Positions 62,482-64,000 of a stretch of 64,000 bases of DNA are shown piece by piece. The stretch comes from Micavibrio_A sp040381535 (GTDB lineage Bacteria; Pseudomonadota; Alphaproteobacteria; Micavibrionales; Micavibrionaceae): the NCBI GenBank assembly GCA_040381535.1, contig JBEIHF010000003.1, positions 34,121 to 98,120 of the forward strand, written 5' to 3'. Made by a program: the position numbers and the translations under genes. Within the stretch, counting starts at the first letter, position 1. Every line of letters begins with the position of its first letter. The notes beneath the pieces are model-generated. The model was not told where the DNA came from. It did no database searches and saw only the letters and a list, made by a program, of their open reading frames with translations.

Positions 62482-62600
62482 GTCTCTCTCCTTAAGTTTT
62501 TTATAGATTAATTGATAATGTAAGACGGGTAATAGATGGCATATAATGTACCCCTATTCGCCTTATCCGCTAAATGGAAAATGCTTAACATTCAGGCCGT

Positions 62601-62626
62601 AAAAAACCCCGCTTTCGCGGGGTTTT
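62601..62626 (-). terminator. Terminator after tig
   Basis: AAAACCCCGC (62603-62612), loop TTTC and GCGGGGTTTT (62617-62626) form a perfect 10-base stem, with T continuing on the minus strand. It starts 4 bases past the tig stop. It shares its CCCCGC/GCGGGG core with the hairpins at 53605 and 57504. Confidence 0.85.
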
Positions 62627-62629
62627 GAA

Positions 62630-64000
62630 TTATTCGTCTTTTTTGGCCTTTTTGGCTGAGGGCTTTTTCTTGGCCGCGCCTTTTTTTGGCTTCAATTCAG
62701 CATCTTCTTCCTCGCGGGTCAGTTCCTCGACGGAAACTTCTTTGTCCGTGATGGTGGCATCCTTGAAGATCAACTCGACAACCTTCTCTTCAAATATCGG
62801 CGCGCGGAGCATATCAAGAGCCTGACGGTTTTTCTGATAGTGTTCGAAAACCATCTTTTCCTGACCAGGATATTTCTGCGCTTCGGCGATAACCGCGCGC
62901 TGGATTTCCTTGTCATTGACGGTCACTTTGTTGACAGTGCCGACTTCGGACAGGATCAAGCCCAAACGAACGCGACGCTCCGCGATCATCTGCAGTTCTT
63001 CTTTTTCTTCATCCGTAAGGTCTCCGCCTTCAGCAGGGTTCGCCTTACGCTCGGCTTCGATCTGGGCAAGGATGCCTTGATATTCGGCTTCGACCATGTT
63101 TTCAGGCACTTCGAAATCATGCTTTTCATCCAGAACGTCGAGCAGAGCGCGCTTCAACTTCATACGGGAATGCATTTCATATTCTGCATTCATTTGCTGT
63201 TCAACGGCGGCGCGGAGGGCTTTGACGTCTTCCATCCCAAGCTGCTTGGCCAATTCGTCATTGATCTCAGCGGCTGTGGCTTCGTTAACGGATTCAATCA
63301 CAGTATCGAAGATAGCGTCACGGCCAGCAAGTTCGGTCGCGCCGTAATCTTTGGGGAACTTTACTTTTACTTCAACCGTTTCACCGGCTTTTTTGCCGAC
63401 CAGTTGTTCTTCGAAGCCGGGGATGAAGCGGTTGGAACCGAGTTCTAGTTCAATGCCGTGCGCATGCATACCTTCATGCTGGACATTGTCGTCCGCCGTA
63501 CGGCCATGGAACGTGATAACGGCGATGTCGCCCGTTTTCGTGGCGCGGCCTTCAACAGGTTTCAGGGAGCGGTTGCTTTTCGCAACGCGCTCCAGCGTTT
63601 CATCGATGATTTTTGCTTCAACTTTCGCGACGGGGCGCGTCAGTTTCAGGCCCTTCAGGTCCACCACTTCAACGGTGGGGAGTTTTTCGAACTGCATGTT
63701 GAAGATCAGGTCCTTGCCTTCATCGAATTCTTTGACTTCGATTTTGGGCTGCATCGCGGGGCGGATGTTCTTTTCTTTGAACACTTTTGCGGAAGCGTCA
63801 TTGACGACGAGTTCCAGCACTTCACCCATAACGGCGCGGCCGTATTTTTGCTCGAGCATTTTCATCGGCACTTTGCCGGCGCGGAAACCAGGCAACTTGG
63901 CGGTCTTGCCCACTTCTTTGAGGCGCAATTCCTGCTTCTTCTTGATGTCGTTCGCCGGAACGGTAACTTCCAGTTCGACTTTCAGGCCTTCGGTTTTGAT
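62630..64000 (-). CDS. tig: Trigger factor (N-terminus outside window)
   Basis: Trigger factor is the ribosome-bound chaperone at the exit tunnel. The frame is open through base 64000, where it reads IKTEGLKVELEVTVPA, so only a few N-terminal codons are missing. The ribosome-binding loop GFRAGKVP, an FKBP-type domain (TGDIAVITFHGR, LGSNRFIPGFEEQLVG) and the helical chaperone domain follow. The C-terminus has a lysine-rich tail of about 20 residues. At about 457 residues visible, length is normal. It heads the conserved tig-clpP-lon-hupB order. Confidence 0.96.
   Translation of the reverse strand: MKTEGLKVELEVTVPANDIKKKQELRLKEVGKTAKLPGFRAGKVPMKMLEQKYGRAVMGEVLELVVNDASAKVFKEKNIRPAMQPKIEVKEFDEGKDLIFNMQFEKLPTVEVVDLKGLKLTRPVAKVEAKIIDETLERVAKSNRSLKPVEGRATKTGDIAVITFHGRTADDNVQHEGMHAHGIELELGSNRFIPGFEEQLVGKKAGETVEVKVKFPKDYGATELAGRDAIFDTVIESVNEATAAEINDELAKQLGMEDVKALRAAVEQQMNAEYEMHSRMKLKRALLDVLDEKHDFEVPENMVEAEYQGILAQIEAERKANPAEGGDLTDEEKEELQMIAERRVRLGLILSEVGTVNKVTVNDKEIQRAVIAEAQKYPGQEKMVFEHYQKNRQALDMLRAPIFEEKVVELIFKDATITDKEVSVEELTREEEDAELKPKKGAAKKKPSAKKAKKDE

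Overview
The window is chromosomal, core-type DNA from an alphaproteobacterium of moderate GC. Gene order is the main evidence. It preserves, almost entirely on the minus strand, a large alphaproteobacterial block: tig, clpP, lon, hupB, tRNA-Val, nuoA-N, birA, coaX, rnj, a DUF1467 gene, proS, lolC, lolD, dnaE, rpsB, tsf, pyrH, frr, uppS, cdsA, dxr, rseP, bamA, skp, lpxD, fabZ, lpxA, lpxI, lpxB. The genus cannot be fixed from sequence alone. I see no insertion sequence, prophage, CRISPR array or rRNA operon.

Layout, left to right. 1-12.4 kb: lipid A, outer-membrane and isoprenoid genes (lpxB partial, lpxI, lpxA, fabZ, lpxD, skp, bamA, rseP, dxr, cdsA, uppS, frr, pyrH), tightly packed with many 4-base overlaps. 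12.5-15.4 kb: a secreted DUF305 protein with His-rich tail sits between its own terminators, splitting pyrH from tsf-rpsB. 15.4-22 kb: two unknown plus-strand genes flank an acyltransferase-dnaE pair. 21.9-29.2 kb: lolD, lolC, an archaeal-type proS, a secreted protein, a DUF1467 protein, RNase J, coaX and birA, continuing the nuo transcript.

29.2-53.5 kb holds a full 14-subunit complex I set, but broken into three runs: nuoA-F, nuoG-X-H-I (X is a MazG-like pyrophosphohydrolase) and nuoJ-N. The first break holds 7.4 kb of opposite-strand genes: a methyltransferase, a lipoprotein and membrane protein pair, a TrmH-family methyltransferase, a PurS-PurL-like fusion, purQ and a TSUP transporter. 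The second break holds a PagL-like lipid A deacylase, a small unknown gene, a DUF378 gene with an in-frame amber codon, and an RsuA-type pseudouridine synthase.

53.6-64 kb: tRNA-Asp, alanine dehydrogenase, a Lys-M-like reading frame interrupted by one in-frame TAA, an alpha/beta hydrolase, tRNA-Val, hupB, lon (with a heat-shock-type promoter), clpP (no clpX beside it), a queuosine-precursor-type transporter, a peptidoglycan-binding protein and tig (first few codons outside the window).

No obviously new defence or mobile system is visible. The best leads are the replaced prolyl-tRNA synthetase at its ancestral locus, the nucleotide pyrophosphohydrolase translationally embedded in the complex I operon, the broken-up nuo cluster, and two genes carrying single in-frame stop codons.
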